NCBI GenBank assembly: GCA_050313995.1
Contig: JBNPMM010000001.1
Reading direction: 5' to 3' (one strand)
Origin: JAUMWX01 sp023394215
GTDB taxonomy: Bacteria; Bacillota; Clostridia; Tissierellales; Peptoniphilaceae
DNA length: 64,000 nucleotides
Below, in pieces: positions 35,624 through 45,064 of the stretch (position 1 is its first letter; each line of letters begins with the position of its first letter). The notes below the pieces were generated by a model. That model ran no database searches. It was not told the DNA's origin and was given only the letters and a program-made list of their open reading frames with translations. The position numbers and the translations under genes were made by a program.

Positions 35624-36313
35624 TTAATCTCTTCTGTTTCTCATCGCAATAAGTCTAAGAAGTTGCAACAAGGAAACTGCCATTGCTGCAACATAGGTAA
35701 GGGCTGCAGCCCCTAAAACTCTTCTCGCTCCCCTTCTCTCATCAAGGGTTATAATACCATCCCCCTCCAAATTCTCCAAAGCTCTCCTGCTGGCATCAAA
35801 TTCAACAGGCAATGTTATTATTTGGAATAAAACAGCCAAGGAATAAAAGGCTATCCCCAAATCAATCAAACCGGTCATCCTAAAGAAAATTCCCATTATT
35901 ATAAGAACAAATACAAACTTTGATGTAAATTGTACAGCCGGTGCCAAAAGAGATCTGAAAGTTAAAAATGCATATCCCTCATTATGCTGAATAGCATGTC
36001 CTATTTCATGTGCAGCTATAGATACTGATGAAATTGAAGAACCTTCATAAACATCTTGTGAAAGTCTGACAACCTTGGCACTCGGATCATAATGGTCAGT
36101 TAAATTTCCCTCAACCTTGGTAACCTGAACATCATAAATCCCTCTCCTGTCCAACATCAACCTTGCAACCTGAGCTCCGGTATAGGCCTTTGAAGATTGT
36201 ATTTCACTATATTTATTATAGTTACTTGTCACTTTAAACTGTGCATATAAAGATAAAACTACAGCTAAAAGCAAACCTATATATATTATTGTCTGTGTCA
36301 TATTGCCGCTCAT
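35624..36313 (-). CDS. YugP-like zinc metallopeptidase
   Basis: A 229-aa membrane protein with an N-terminal helix (IIYIGLLLAVVLSLYAQF), the zinc motif AAHEIGHAIQH near residue 108, and two or three later helices. It belongs to the YugP (peptidase, membrane zinc) family; function is not established. GGGGG precedes the ATG. It is inserted between fmt and rsmB, a frequent position in Firmicutes. Confidence 0.9.
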   Translation of the reverse strand: MSGNMTQTIIYIGLLLAVVLSLYAQFKVTSNYNKYSEIQSSKAYTGAQVARLMLDRRGIYDVQVTKVEGNLTDHYDPSAKVVRLSQDVYEGSSISSVSIAAHEIGHAIQHNEGYAFLTFRSLLAPAVQFTSKFVFVLIIMGIFFRMTGLIDLGIAFYSLAVLFQIITLPVEFDASRRALENLEGDGIITLDERRGARRVLGAAALTYVAAMAVSLLQLLRLIAMRNRRD

Positions 36314-36322
36314 ATTTTCCCC

Positions 36323-37255
36323 CTAATATAAAACAAGTCCCGTTTCTATCTTATTACCCTTCAGATAGTCTCTAACTTTCATCCGCTTCTTACCCGGGAA
36401 TTGTATTTCATTTATCAAGATTGTTTTATCAGAGCAGTTGACATATATAGCCTCATCATCCACTCTTACTATCTTTCCTTTTTCATCTTGATTATATCTT
36501 TCAATTATGGAAACATTATGAACTTTTACATTTAGGTCCTTATATATAACATAGGTGCCGGGCCAAGAAGAAAATGCCAATACTTGACCTAAAATATACT
36601 CTGCCGGCTTATTAAAGTCTATATGCCCCATTTCCTTTGTTATCTTACTTGAAAATGTAGCCTTATCATGATCTTGTATTTTTCTATTTATATAGGCCTT
36701 ATCGTAATTATTTACAACATCTACTATAAGTTCAGCACCTAATTTAGACAGACTGTCATGAAGCGTTTCAATATCGGTATCCTCTTTCATGGGAAATTCT
36801 CTTACCCCCAATATATCTCCGCTATCCATGCCCTTTTCTATAAGCATAGCTGTCACTCCTGTAAGTTTTTCCCTGTTCAATATAGAAAACTGCATAGGAG
36901 CCGCCCCTCTGTATTTTGGCAAGAGAGATGAATGTATGTTAATAATCCTATCCCTGTAACCCTCTAAAAGCTCTCTTTTTATCAGCTGACCGTAGGCTAT
37001 GACCACTATAAAATCCGGATTTATTTTATTTATTTTTTCCAAGGATTCCTTTGAATTAACATTGTCGGGTTCATAACTTTCTATACCCAGTTCCAAGGCC
37101 TTCCTCTTTACCGGGGTAGGTTCAAGTTTATTTCTTGATCTTTTTTTATCCTGACCGGTAATAACAAGCTCTACAGATATGTTTTTATCATTAAATAATT
37201 TTTCCAAGGGCAAGACCGAAAACTCCGGCGTACCCATAAAAACAATCCTATTCAT
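36323..37255 (-). CDS. fmt: Methionyl-tRNA formyltransferase
   Basis: A 310-aa enzyme that formylates initiator Met-tRNA. RIVFMGTPEFSVLPL at the start, INIHSSLLPKYRGAAPMQFS (formyl-THF site with catalytic Asn/His), MDSGDIL, and a C-terminal OB domain are present. ATG 37255 with GAGGAG upstream is chosen over an ORF start 30 bases earlier. The gene overlaps def by 8 bases. Confidence 0.96.
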   Translation of the reverse strand: MNRIVFMGTPEFSVLPLEKLFNDKNISVELVITGQDKKRSRNKLEPTPVKRKALELGIESYEPDNVNSKESLEKINKINPDFIVVIAYGQLIKRELLEGYRDRIINIHSSLLPKYRGAAPMQFSILNREKLTGVTAMLIEKGMDSGDILGVREFPMKEDTDIETLHDSLSKLGAELIVDVVNNYDKAYINRKIQDHDKATFSSKITKEMGHIDFNKPAEYILGQVLAFSSWPGTYVIYKDLNVKVHNVSIIERYNQDEKGKIVRVDDEAIYVNCSDKTILINEIQFPGKKRMKVRDYLKGNKIETGLVLY

Positions 37256-37724
37256 TATTCTCCTCTTGCTCGTAAGTGATTTCATCTATATAAATATCGT
37301 TAAAAAGAATTCCATTTAAATGATCAACTTCATGACATATACATCTTGCAAATAATCCGTCAGCCTCTATGACATTATCCTTTCCCTCCGGATCCATATA
37401 TCTGACCTTGATTTTTTCAGGTCTTTCCACAGTTCCGTTAAAATTTGGAATTGATAGGCACCCTTCAACCGCAATTTGTGAACCGTCAGTTTCAAGTATT
37501 TCCGGGTTAATCATCCTGTAAGTTTTTCCGTTTCCAACATCAACTATTATCAATCTTCTTAAAACTCCGATTTGTGGAGCTGCTATGCCTATGCCGTTAG
37601 CCGATTTCATAGTATCAACCATATCATCCAATAACTGTAAAATTCTGTCATCTATCTTAGTCACCGGTCTTGAAACCTTTCTTAATAAAGGATCCCCGTC
37701 AACTCTAATCGTTCTTAATCCCAT
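37248..37724 (-). CDS. def: Peptide deformylase
   Basis: A 158-aa iron/zinc hydrolase removing the N-formyl group. All three motifs are present: GIGIAAPQIG, EGCLSIP and HEVDHLNG. It acts on the products of fmt next door. Good AGGAGG site before the ATG. Confidence 0.97.
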   Translation of the reverse strand: MGLRTIRVDGDPLLRKVSRPVTKIDDRILQLLDDMVDTMKSANGIGIAAPQIGVLRRLIIVDVGNGKTYRMINPEILETDGSQIAVEGCLSIPNFNGTVERPEKIKVRYMDPEGKDNVIEADGLFARCICHEVDHLNGILFNDIYIDEITYEQEENNE

Positions 37725-37736
37725 CTTACCTCCTTA

Positions 37737-40094
37737 TTATTCAAGTTTATAGTTTATATAAACCTTATTATCCTTTTTTTCCTTCCTTATAAAGTCTGCT
37801 ACTTCAAGCAAAACCGCTTTCTCCTTGGATTTAAGTATTATATCAAAACGATATTTGTTATTAATTCTTTCAATCAAACTCGGAACAGGTCCTGCCAATT
37901 CATTTAAGCTTATACCCCTGTCTCTCATATATTGGCTTATTTTTTTTATAAGTTTTTCAGCAAATCTTATACAATAACCCCTATCAAGAGAGGCAAGATT
38001 TATATTTAATATCTTTATTATGGGTGGATAATTAAATCTTTGCCTATTTACAATTTCTTCCTTAAAAAATTCATAATAGGCATTGTTACAGGCAGCCTGA
38101 ATGGCAAAATTATTCGGAACATAGGTTTGAACAACAACATCTCCATAATCTCCTGCCCTGCCTGCTCTACCTGCAACTTGGGTCAAAAGCTGAAATGTTT
38201 TCTCATTTGCCTTATAATTTGCAATATTTAAGCTTATATCGGCAGCCATGACTCCGACAAGAGTAACGTCGGGAAAATCCAATCCTTTGGCAAGCATTTG
38301 AGTACCTATAAGGATATCTACCTCTTTATTTACCATCATATTATAAACTTTGTCATAGTCACTCTTTTTATTTACAGTGTCAGCATCCATTCTAAATACT
38401 CTTGCATTTGGGAAAAGTTCCTTAGTTTGCTCTTCAAGCATCTGAGTGCCGGCACCAAATTCCTTTATATATTTACTTCCGCAATTTATACAACGCTTCT
38501 CTTTTATTGCGCTTCTACCACAATAATGACATATAAGCCTGTCATTGTATTTATGGTAAGTCATTGCCACATCACATGCCTCACACTTGTGAACATAGCC
38601 GCAAGATCTACAAAATACAAATGAAGAATGTCCCCTTTTATTCAAAAACAAAATAACCTGCTTTTTATTTACAAGCGCCGCCTCTACCTTTTTCTTAAGG
38701 ATATTTGAGAACATGGTCATGTTGTTTGACTTAAGCTCCTCCCTCATATCCACTAAATGTATCTGAGGAAGTCTTGCATCATTTACACGCTTATTCATCC
38801 TTAAAAGCTCAAAATTTTTCTTATAAACCTCATACATAGTTTTTATGGCAGGTGTTGCCGACCCCAAAACAAGCTTCGCTCCTGTAAGTTTACTTCGCAT
38901 AAGAGCAATATCAATAGCTGAATATTTAGGATTTTTATCCGACCTGTAGCTGTCTTCGTGCTCTTCATCGATTATTATAATACCCAAGTTTGAAAATGGT
39001 GCGAATATTGCGGATCTTGCCCCTACAACTATATCAACCTGTCCGTTTCTTATAAGCCTCCATTGATCGGCCCTTTGACTTATGCTGAGTTTTGAGTGAA
39101 GAACCGCTATATGATTTCCAAATCTTGCTTGAAACCTTGCTATAGTTTGAGGGGTTAAAGAAATCTCCGGTACTAAAATAATCGCCTGCTTGCCTTCGCT
39201 TAGATATTTTGCTACCAATTGTAAATATACTTCCGTCTTGCCGGAGCCCGTCACCCCATGTATCAGAAAAGCCTTTTTTTCAGAATCTATTATGGTATCA
39301 AAGACCATCTTTTGTTCTTCATTTAATATATGGGGACTGTCAAAAAAAGATACCCCGTCAAGAACATCACGATAAAGAAGCCTCTTCTCAGATTTTATTA
39401 TTCCTTTTTCTTCCAAATTTTTAAGGCTTAAAGAAGGGTTTTCTATCTCCTTACATATTTCACTTTTTGAAGAAAAGCCTCTTTCTTTTATAAAATCAAG
39501 AATTTGTAACTGCTTTAAGGAATTTTTTCTTATCTTTTTATCATAATCATATTCAATAAGTTCATAATATGTTTCATATTTCAAACTCGATTTTTGCTTG
39601 GTGTCATAAATTGCATCAAGGTTTCCCTGAAGCACCTGCTCATTTAAGTATTTACGACTATACTTTGCCTTAAATACTTCCTTTATATCCTCATAAGTTC
39701 TCGGAAGAGATAAAAAACTAAACAGGTTCTCATCAATCTTACAGGCATGAGCCTTTGCGCAATAATACTCATCCACCCTGTCTATACTTCCGGGCGGAAG
39801 CACCGTCATAACAGCCGAACTATAATCAGATATATCATTTTCAACCATATAAATTGCTAAATCAACCAATTCCTGGTTTATTATTTGACTCGAATCTATA
39901 ACTTGACTTATTTCCTTGATATTATCAATTTTTTCTTCCTTATTAACTTTTATAACTAAGGCTAAAGTTTTTACGTCTCCTTTACCGAAAGGCACTATTA
40001 CTCTTGTTCCCGGTTTAATATCCATATCCGATTTATAAGTATATAAGCCGTCAACAAAGGAGGTGTTTGACTTTACTACTACATCATAATTCAT
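37737..40094 (-). CDS. priA: Primosomal replication restart helicase PriA
   Basis: A 785-aa superfamily 2 3'-5' helicase. N-terminal fork-binding domain, Walker A HGVTGSGKTEVYL, DEEH box in IIIDEEHEDSYRSD, GSATPAI, a cysteine cluster (CRSCGYVHKCEAC ... CHYCGRS ... CINCG) binding two zincs, and the late motifs IGTQMLAKGLDFPDV and QVAGRAGRAGD. It overlaps coaBC by 11 bases. Confidence 0.97.
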   Translation of the reverse strand: MNYDVVVKSNTSFVDGLYTYKSDMDIKPGTRVIVPFGKGDVKTLALVIKVNKEEKIDNIKEISQVIDSSQIINQELVDLAIYMVENDISDYSSAVMTVLPPGSIDRVDEYYCAKAHACKIDENLFSFLSLPRTYEDIKEVFKAKYSRKYLNEQVLQGNLDAIYDTKQKSSLKYETYYELIEYDYDKKIRKNSLKQLQILDFIKERGFSSKSEICKEIENPSLSLKNLEEKGIIKSEKRLLYRDVLDGVSFFDSPHILNEEQKMVFDTIIDSEKKAFLIHGVTGSGKTEVYLQLVAKYLSEGKQAIILVPEISLTPQTIARFQARFGNHIAVLHSKLSISQRADQWRLIRNGQVDIVVGARSAIFAPFSNLGIIIIDEEHEDSYRSDKNPKYSAIDIALMRSKLTGAKLVLGSATPAIKTMYEVYKKNFELLRMNKRVNDARLPQIHLVDMREELKSNNMTMFSNILKKKVEAALVNKKQVILFLNKRGHSSFVFCRSCGYVHKCEACDVAMTYHKYNDRLICHYCGRSAIKEKRCINCGSKYIKEFGAGTQMLEEQTKELFPNARVFRMDADTVNKKSDYDKVYNMMVNKEVDILIGTQMLAKGLDFPDVTLVGVMAADISLNIANYKANEKTFQLLTQVAGRAGRAGDYGDVVVQTYVPNNFAIQAACNNAYYEFFKEEIVNRQRFNYPPIIKILNINLASLDRGYCIRFAEKLIKKISQYMRDRGISLNELAGPVPSLIERINNKYRFDIILKSKEKAVLLEVADFIRKEKKDNKVYINYKLE

Positions 40095-41265
40095 TATCTA
40101 CAAGTAAATCCAATATTTTATCTGCTACTTCTCTCTTTGACATTATAGGATATTCCTCTATACCTTCTTTTCCCACTATCGATACGATATTTGTATCATA
40201 GTTAAAGCCTGCACCGTACTTACTTACGTCGTTGGCGATAATATAATCGGCATTTTTATCCTTTAACTTCTTGCTGGCATTTTCAATAAGATTTTGTGTT
40301 TCCGCAGCAAATCCTATAATCTTTTGGCTCTCTTTTCTGCTTCCGAAATATTTCAATATATCCTGAGTCTTTTTCATTTTAAATACAAGTTCATCCCCTG
40401 TCTTTTTAACCTTATGATCGGAAACTTCCTCGAAAGCATAATCAACCGGCGCAACTGCCATGATCAAAGCATGACTGTCTGAAAATTCCCCCTCTATAGC
40501 ATCCCTAAGTTGATCGTTCTCCTTAATTTTAATCTGCTTAACTAAACTAAGGTCAGGGGTGGTTACCCTTCCTGTAATATATATAACTTCCGCTCCTCTG
40601 TTTCTGGCTTGCCTTGCAATTTCATACCCTGTTTTTCCACTTGAATCATTAGTTATAAACCTTACAGGGTCCATCCTTGAGATTGTAGCTCCTGAAGTTA
40701 CAATCACTTTTTTCCCCTTAAGATCCTTGTCTGAGAGAAAATACTCAAGAAAATCTATGATTTCACTTGGTTCAGCCATTCTTCCTTTACCTACAGTGTT
40801 ACATGCAAGCACACCCTCGTTGGAATCGATAAAAGTATACCCCAAATCTGAAAGCTGACTTATATTTCTTTGGGTTATGGGGTTTATAAGCATATTGGTA
40901 TTCATTGCCACAGCCATGACAACAGGAGCCTTTGATGCCAGTACGGCAGCTGTAAGTAAGTTGTCTGCTATGCCCGCATTTATCTTTGCTATAGTATTTG
41001 CTGTTGCAGGTGCTATTAAAAATACATCTACATCATTTGTTATATCTATATGCAAGACCTTATCCGGATGAACCCACATATCTGTATATACCTTATTATC
41101 GGACATAGTTTCAAATGTAATTGGTGCAATAAATTTAGTTGCTTCCGGAGTCATAATCACCTCAACTACGGCCCCTTCCTTTCTAAGCTTGCTGCACAAA
41201 TCTAAAACCTTATATATAGCTATCCCGCTACTTACCCCTATAAGTATCTTCTTTCCCTTTAACAC
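40084..41265 (-). CDS. coaBC: Bifunctional phosphopantothenoylcysteine decarboxylase/synthetase
   Basis: A 393-aa coenzyme A synthesis enzyme. The N-terminal flavodoxin-like CoaC half has GVSSGIAIYKVLDL, VLHIDITNDVDVFLIAPATA and the substrate loop MNTNMLINP; the C-terminal CoaB half carries VTSGATISRMDPVRFITNDS and GFAAETQNL. The CoaC active-site Cys is in GVLACNTVGKGRM. Two bases from rpoZ. Confidence 0.96.
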   Translation of the reverse strand: MLKGKKILIGVSSGIAIYKVLDLCSKLRKEGAVVEVIMTPEATKFIAPITFETMSDNKVYTDMWVHPDKVLHIDITNDVDVFLIAPATANTIAKINAGIADNLLTAAVLASKAPVVMAVAMNTNMLINPITQRNISQLSDLGYTFIDSNEGVLACNTVGKGRMAEPSEIIDFLEYFLSDKDLKGKKVIVTSGATISRMDPVRFITNDSSGKTGYEIARQARNRGAEVIYITGRVTTPDLSLVKQIKIKENDQLRDAIEGEFSDSHALIMAVAPVDYAFEEVSDHKVKKTGDELVFKMKKTQDILKYFGSRKESQKIIGFAAETQNLIENASKKLKDKNADYIIANDVSKYGAGFNYDTNIVSIVGKEGIEEYPIMSKREVADKILDLLVDNEL

Positions 41266-41267
41266 AA

Positions 41268-41459
41268 TTATTCATCTCCTCTGACAATTGCTCCTGCCAT
41301 AATTTCATTTATAGCCATTGTAACGGGCTTAACTCCTTCTCCCTTTACTTTAGGTTTATCTCCGTCAACCAATTCTTTAGCACGCTTTGCAGCCATCATT
41401 GCTATCTTATATCTTGATTTGCTGATTTTTTCTAATTCTCTAAAAGATGGGTTTATCAT
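41268..41459 (-). CDS. rpoZ: RNA polymerase omega subunit
   Basis: A 63-aa protein with omega features: SRYKIAMMAAKRAKELVDG and KPVTMAINEIMAGAI. It helps assemble core RNA polymerase. Position between gmk and coaBC is the usual Firmicute order. One base after gmk. Confidence 0.95.
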   Translation of the reverse strand: MINPSFRELEKISKSRYKIAMMAAKRAKELVDGDKPKVKGEGVKPVTMAINEIMAGAIVRGDE

Positions 41460-41460
41460 T

Positions 41461-42030
41461 TTATTTTCTCCTTTTTTCCATTTCTTCTTCTATTATTTTA
41501 TCCAACCTGTCGGTTGCTATATCTACCTGGTCATTTACCAAAAAATAATCATAATACTTGATTTGCTCAAGTTCGGTCTTAGAATTTTGAATCCTCAAGT
41601 GAATTTTTTCCTCATCTTCAGTTCCTCTTTTTCTAAGTCTTTCTTCTATATCCGCCATTCTTGGAGGTATCACAAAGACATATGCTGCATTATCAAAGCA
41701 TTTTCTTACCTGCATAGCTCCCTGAACATCTATTTCCAATATTACAATTTTGCCCTCTTTAATTTTTTCCTGTGCAAAATCAAGGGGCGTTCCATAATAA
41801 TTACCATGCACATAGGCATGCTCCAAGAGCTTCTTATTTTTTATAAGATCCTCAAATTCTTCTTTACTCTTAAAAAAATAGTCTACTCCGTCCCTTTCTC
41901 CCTCTCTCATGTACCTTGTCGTAACAGAAATGGAAACTACAACATCTTCTCTTTGCTTTAATATTTCCCTTACGATTGTACCCTTTCCTACACCGGATGG
42001 TCCGGACATTACCAATAAAAATCCTTCCAT
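41461..42030 (-). CDS. gmk: Guanylate kinase
   Basis: A 189-aa GMP kinase. P-loop SGPSGVGKGTIVR, the GMP-binding region VTTRYMREGERDGVDYFF and ILEIDVQGAMQVR are present. Eight bases after yicC and one before rpoZ. Confidence 0.97.
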   Translation of the reverse strand: MEGFLLVMSGPSGVGKGTIVREILKQREDVVVSISVTTRYMREGERDGVDYFFKSKEEFEDLIKNKKLLEHAYVHGNYYGTPLDFAQEKIKEGKIVILEIDVQGAMQVRKCFDNAAYVFVIPPRMADIEERLRKRGTEDEEKIHLRIQNSKTELEQIKYYDYFLVNDQVDIATDRLDKIIEEEMEKRRK

Positions 42031-42038
42031 TTTATCTC

Positions 42039-42920
42039 CTATTCAATATTTTGAACCTGTTCCTTAATCTTTTCTATAATAGTTTTCATCTCAATCACAA
42101 GTTCCGTTATTTCGAGTTTACTGGACTTAGACCCTATGGTGTTTGTTTCTCTGAGCATTTCCTGGGTTATAAAATCCAATTTTTTTCCAATAGCATTATT
42201 GAAAGCCATACTCTGCCTAAATTGAACAAAATGACTCTTAAGCCTGATCAATTCCTCGTTTATATCAGCCTTATCGGCAAAATACGCAACTTCATTAGCA
42301 AGTCTTTCCTCATCGAGAGCTATATTTTTATCAATTAACTTATTTATATTAATATAGAGTCTGTCCCTTGCATCCTTGGATATATTCTCAGCATATTTTC
42401 CGATTTTGTCCGAAAGATTTTCAAGTCTTGTAATATTCTCATCAAGGTCCTTATAAAGCTCTCTACCTTCTTCTATCCTCATGATATCAAGTTTTTCTAA
42501 AGCAATACTCACGGTATCAATCAGGGCTTTTTCCAAATAACTTTCATCATAATCTCCGCTTTGAAATACCAATATATCATCATTTATAAGTATATCTCTA
42601 AGGCTTATCGGAGAACTTATATCTGCAGCCTTGCATAAACTGTCAAGTTTAGTCTTCATCTCCTTAGCCAAATCTAAATCAACAATAATATTACTCTTGC
42701 CTATACCCTTTCTTTGAGACCTGATAAATAAATCTACCCTGCCCCTTTCTATGAATGATTTTATGGTCTTTTTAAGCTTGTCCTCCAAAAAATTAAGTTG
42801 GTTGGGCATCTTAATGGAAATATCCAAATATCTGGAGTTTACAGACTTTATTTCCAAGTCCAAATCCAGATTTTCATCCATATAGTGACTTTTACCGAAA
42901 CCGGTCATTGATTTGATCAT
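42039..42920 (-). CDS. YicC-family endoribonuclease
   Basis: A 293-aa protein of the YicC/YloC family: MIKSMTGFGKSHY at the start, EIKSVNSRYLDISIKMP, and the conserved C-terminal HFVQFRQSM...GKKLDFITQEMLRETNTIGSKS. E. coli YicC is an RNase that acts on small RNAs. It opens the long gmk-to-thiN gene string and has its own promoter. Confidence 0.93.
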   Translation of the reverse strand: MIKSMTGFGKSHYMDENLDLDLEIKSVNSRYLDISIKMPNQLNFLEDKLKKTIKSFIERGRVDLFIRSQRKGIGKSNIIVDLDLAKEMKTKLDSLCKAADISSPISLRDILINDDILVFQSGDYDESYLEKALIDTVSIALEKLDIMRIEEGRELYKDLDENITRLENLSDKIGKYAENISKDARDRLYININKLIDKNIALDEERLANEVAYFADKADINEELIRLKSHFVQFRQSMAFNNAIGKKLDFITQEMLRETNTIGSKSSKLEITELVIEMKTIIEKIKEQVQNIE

Positions 42921-42952
42921 AAATATTCCCTTCCTATCTTATTGGTATATAT

Positions 42953-42980
42953 ATAATAACCCAGAAAAAATAATTGTCAA
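42953..42980 (-). promoter_or_regulatory. Promoter of yicC-gmk-rpoZ and downstream genes
   Basis: TTGACA (42980-42975), 16-base spacer, TATTAT (42958-42953) on the minus strand, about 33 bases before the yicC ATG. Confidence 0.75.
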
Positions 42981-43053
42981 GGATTCTATTACAAATATTT
43001 AATATTTCCTATTTTTTTTATTCAAGCCATTTCTACAGGCTTGCTGTGCAAGT

Positions 43054-43062
43054 CTACAATTT
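43054..43062 (+). promoter_or_regulatory. Extended -10 of rqcH
   Basis: TGTTATACT, 33 bases before the rqcH ATG on the plus strand. The -35 is weak. Confidence 0.5.
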
Positions 43063-43094
43063 ATGTTATACTAACATATAATAAGGAGTTTTAT

Positions 43095-44837
43095 ATGACA
43101 TTAGACGGAATAACATTAAGAGCCATTTATAAGGAAATAAAAGATAAACTTGAAGGCGGAAAAATTCAAAAAATTAATCAAATAAACGAGCAACTTTTAA
43201 TACTTAATATCTATAAAGAAAAAAATTATAAACTTTTGCTGTCATCAAATTCTCAAAATGCCAGAATTCATTTGACCGAGCAAAACTATGAAAATCCCAT
43301 TACTCCACCGGGCTTTTGTATGGTATTAAGGAAACATCTTCAAAATGGGCTTATAAAAGAAATCGTACAAAACAAGCTTGACAGGACTATAAAATTTACC
43401 ATAGCGGGTAGAGACGAACTCGGTATTGCAACAGACAAACATCTTATAATTGATATTATGGGAAAATACTCAAATATAGTACTTTGCAAGGATGATTCAA
43501 GAGTTATAGAGGCTATAAAAAGGGTCTCCCATGATATGTCCAGAGTAAGAGCCGTTTACCCGGGCACAAAATTTGACTTTATGGATGATGGCAAAATAAA
43601 TGTTTTAGTTGATGATAAAAATCTGCTTGATTTGGACATTGCGGAAAATCTTAAGCTTTCAAAAGTATTTTTCACCCATTTCACAGGGTTCAGCCCTACC
43701 GTGAGTATAGAGATCTGCTATATGGCGAATCTTGACTACAATAGGCCTTACGGTTCACTTTCACAAGATGAAAAAATAAGGCTTAATGATAAATTTTTAG
43801 ATATAGTAGAAAAAATAAGAAACAATAAATTTGCAGGCTACCTGTACAGAAACAAGGAAAAAATAAGCGACTACTATGCCTTAAAACTTGACCATCCCGG
43901 TCTTAAACAGTTGGAGCTTGAAAGATTTGATTCAATAAGCAAGGCACTTGACGAATACTATAGCAAAAATGTAAATGATAATTCCCTAAACCAATTTAGA
44001 GAAAATCTTAGAAAACAAGCAGCAACAATTCTTACTAAAAGAAATCACAAGCTTGACCTTATGAAAATCGACCTTGCTGAAGCTTCCGAGCATGATAAGT
44101 ATAGAATTGAAGGGGATTTGCTTTCTCTTAACAGCGACAAAATAAAAAAAGGTATGGATAAAATTAGCCTTTTAAATATCTATACAAATGAAATGGCTGA
44201 GATAGACCTTGATAGGCAAAAAAATGTATGGGACAATATTAATCAAAAATATAAGATTTCTAAAAAATACCACAAGAGTGAAAGACTCTTGCTTGAGGCA
44301 ATTCCTCAAATAAAAGAAGAAATTTCTTATCTTATAAATATCATTTCTCAAATACATCTTTCACAAAGCAGAGATGAACTCGAAGAAATCAAAGAAGAGC
44401 TTATAGCTGAAGGGTATTTGAAAGATAACAGAAAAAAATCTTCAAGGGCTAAGATTAAGGAATCAAGCCCTCTAAAATATACTACCAAGGACGGCAGCCA
44501 AATTTTGGTGGGCAGAAACAATAAACAAAATGAAAAAATCACTTTGAGAGAAGCAAACAAGGACGATTATTTCTTCCATATCAAGGATTTGCCCGGAGCC
44601 CATGTAATAGTTAAAAACAACTCAACTTTAAATGATGATTTAATAAGACTTGCCGCCCTTTTAGCAGCTCAAAATTCAAAATACAGTGAAGAAAGATATG
44701 TTGATATAGACTACACACAAAAGAAAAATGTTTTTAAAAGAAAGGGTGCTAAACCGGGTATGGTTTACTACAATAACTTCCAAACCGTAAGGATTGACTT
44801 GGAAGATAAGGAAATAATAAAGAAAATGCTTGTATAA
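43095..44837 (+). CDS. rqcH: NFACT-family ribosome quality control protein RqcH (FbpA-like)
   Basis: A 580-aa protein: NFACT-N domain (TLDGITLRAIYKEIKDKL; NKLDRTIKF keeps the Asp-Arg pair needed for Ala-tailing; IDIMGKYSNIVL), helix-hairpin-helix, a long coiled coil (about residues 270-430) and the NFACT-R domain (NDYFFHIKDLPGAHVIVKN). RqcH binds stalled 50S subunits and recruits tRNA-Ala to add C-terminal alanine tails; older names call it a fibronectin-binding protein. The ATG at 43095 has AAGGAG 6 bases upstream. Confidence 0.94.
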   Translation: MTLDGITLRAIYKEIKDKLEGGKIQKINQINEQLLILNIYKEKNYKLLLSSNSQNARIHLTEQNYENPITPPGFCMVLRKHLQNGLIKEIVQNKLDRTIKFTIAGRDELGIATDKHLIIDIMGKYSNIVLCKDDSRVIEAIKRVSHDMSRVRAVYPGTKFDFMDDGKINVLVDDKNLLDLDIAENLKLSKVFFTHFTGFSPTVSIEICYMANLDYNRPYGSLSQDEKIRLNDKFLDIVEKIRNNKFAGYLYRNKEKISDYYALKLDHPGLKQLELERFDSISKALDEYYSKNVNDNSLNQFRENLRKQAATILTKRNHKLDLMKIDLAEASEHDKYRIEGDLLSLNSDKIKKGMDKISLLNIYTNEMAEIDLDRQKNVWDNINQKYKISKKYHKSERLLLEAIPQIKEEISYLINIISQIHLSQSRDELEEIKEELIAEGYLKDNRKKSSRAKIKESSPLKYTTKDGSQILVGRNNKQNEKITLREANKDDYFFHIKDLPGAHVIVKNNSTLNDDLIRLAALLAAQNSKYSEERYVDIDYTQKKNVFKRKGAKPGMVYYNNFQTVRIDLEDKEIIKKMLV

Positions 44838-44900
44838 AAGTTGATAAAAAAAGAGATTACTGTAAAAAACTATAAGGTGCCTCAAAAGCGGGGCTTTATA

Positions 44901-44937
44901 CCGGAGACATTTATGAATATTTGTCTCCGGTTTTTTC
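44901..44937 (+). terminator. Terminator of rqcH
   Basis: CCGGAGACA (44901-44909) pairs with TGTCTCCGG (44922-44930), then TTTTTTC. Confidence 0.85.
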
Positions 44938-45019
44938 TATTTTCTAAGCTGAATCTTACTGCAAAATTGTACATAAATTATAAATTATAAAGACGTAATA
45001 ATTTGAAAAATTTGAATGA

Positions 45020-45056
45020 CGAAAAAATAATGGTCATCCCTAAGGGTGACCATTAT
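45020..45056 (-). terminator. Terminator of the S8 protease gene
   Basis: Minus strand ATAATGGTCA (45056-45047) pairs with TGACCATTAT (45036-45027), then TTTTTTC; it begins 9 bases after the stop codon. Confidence 0.85.
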
Positions 45057-45064
45057 AAAAAGCC

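Noticed and set aside
41419..41961. Plus-strand open frame of 180 codons over gmk
   Set aside because: Low-complexity Phe/Ile/Tyr product antisense to a clear guanylate kinase.
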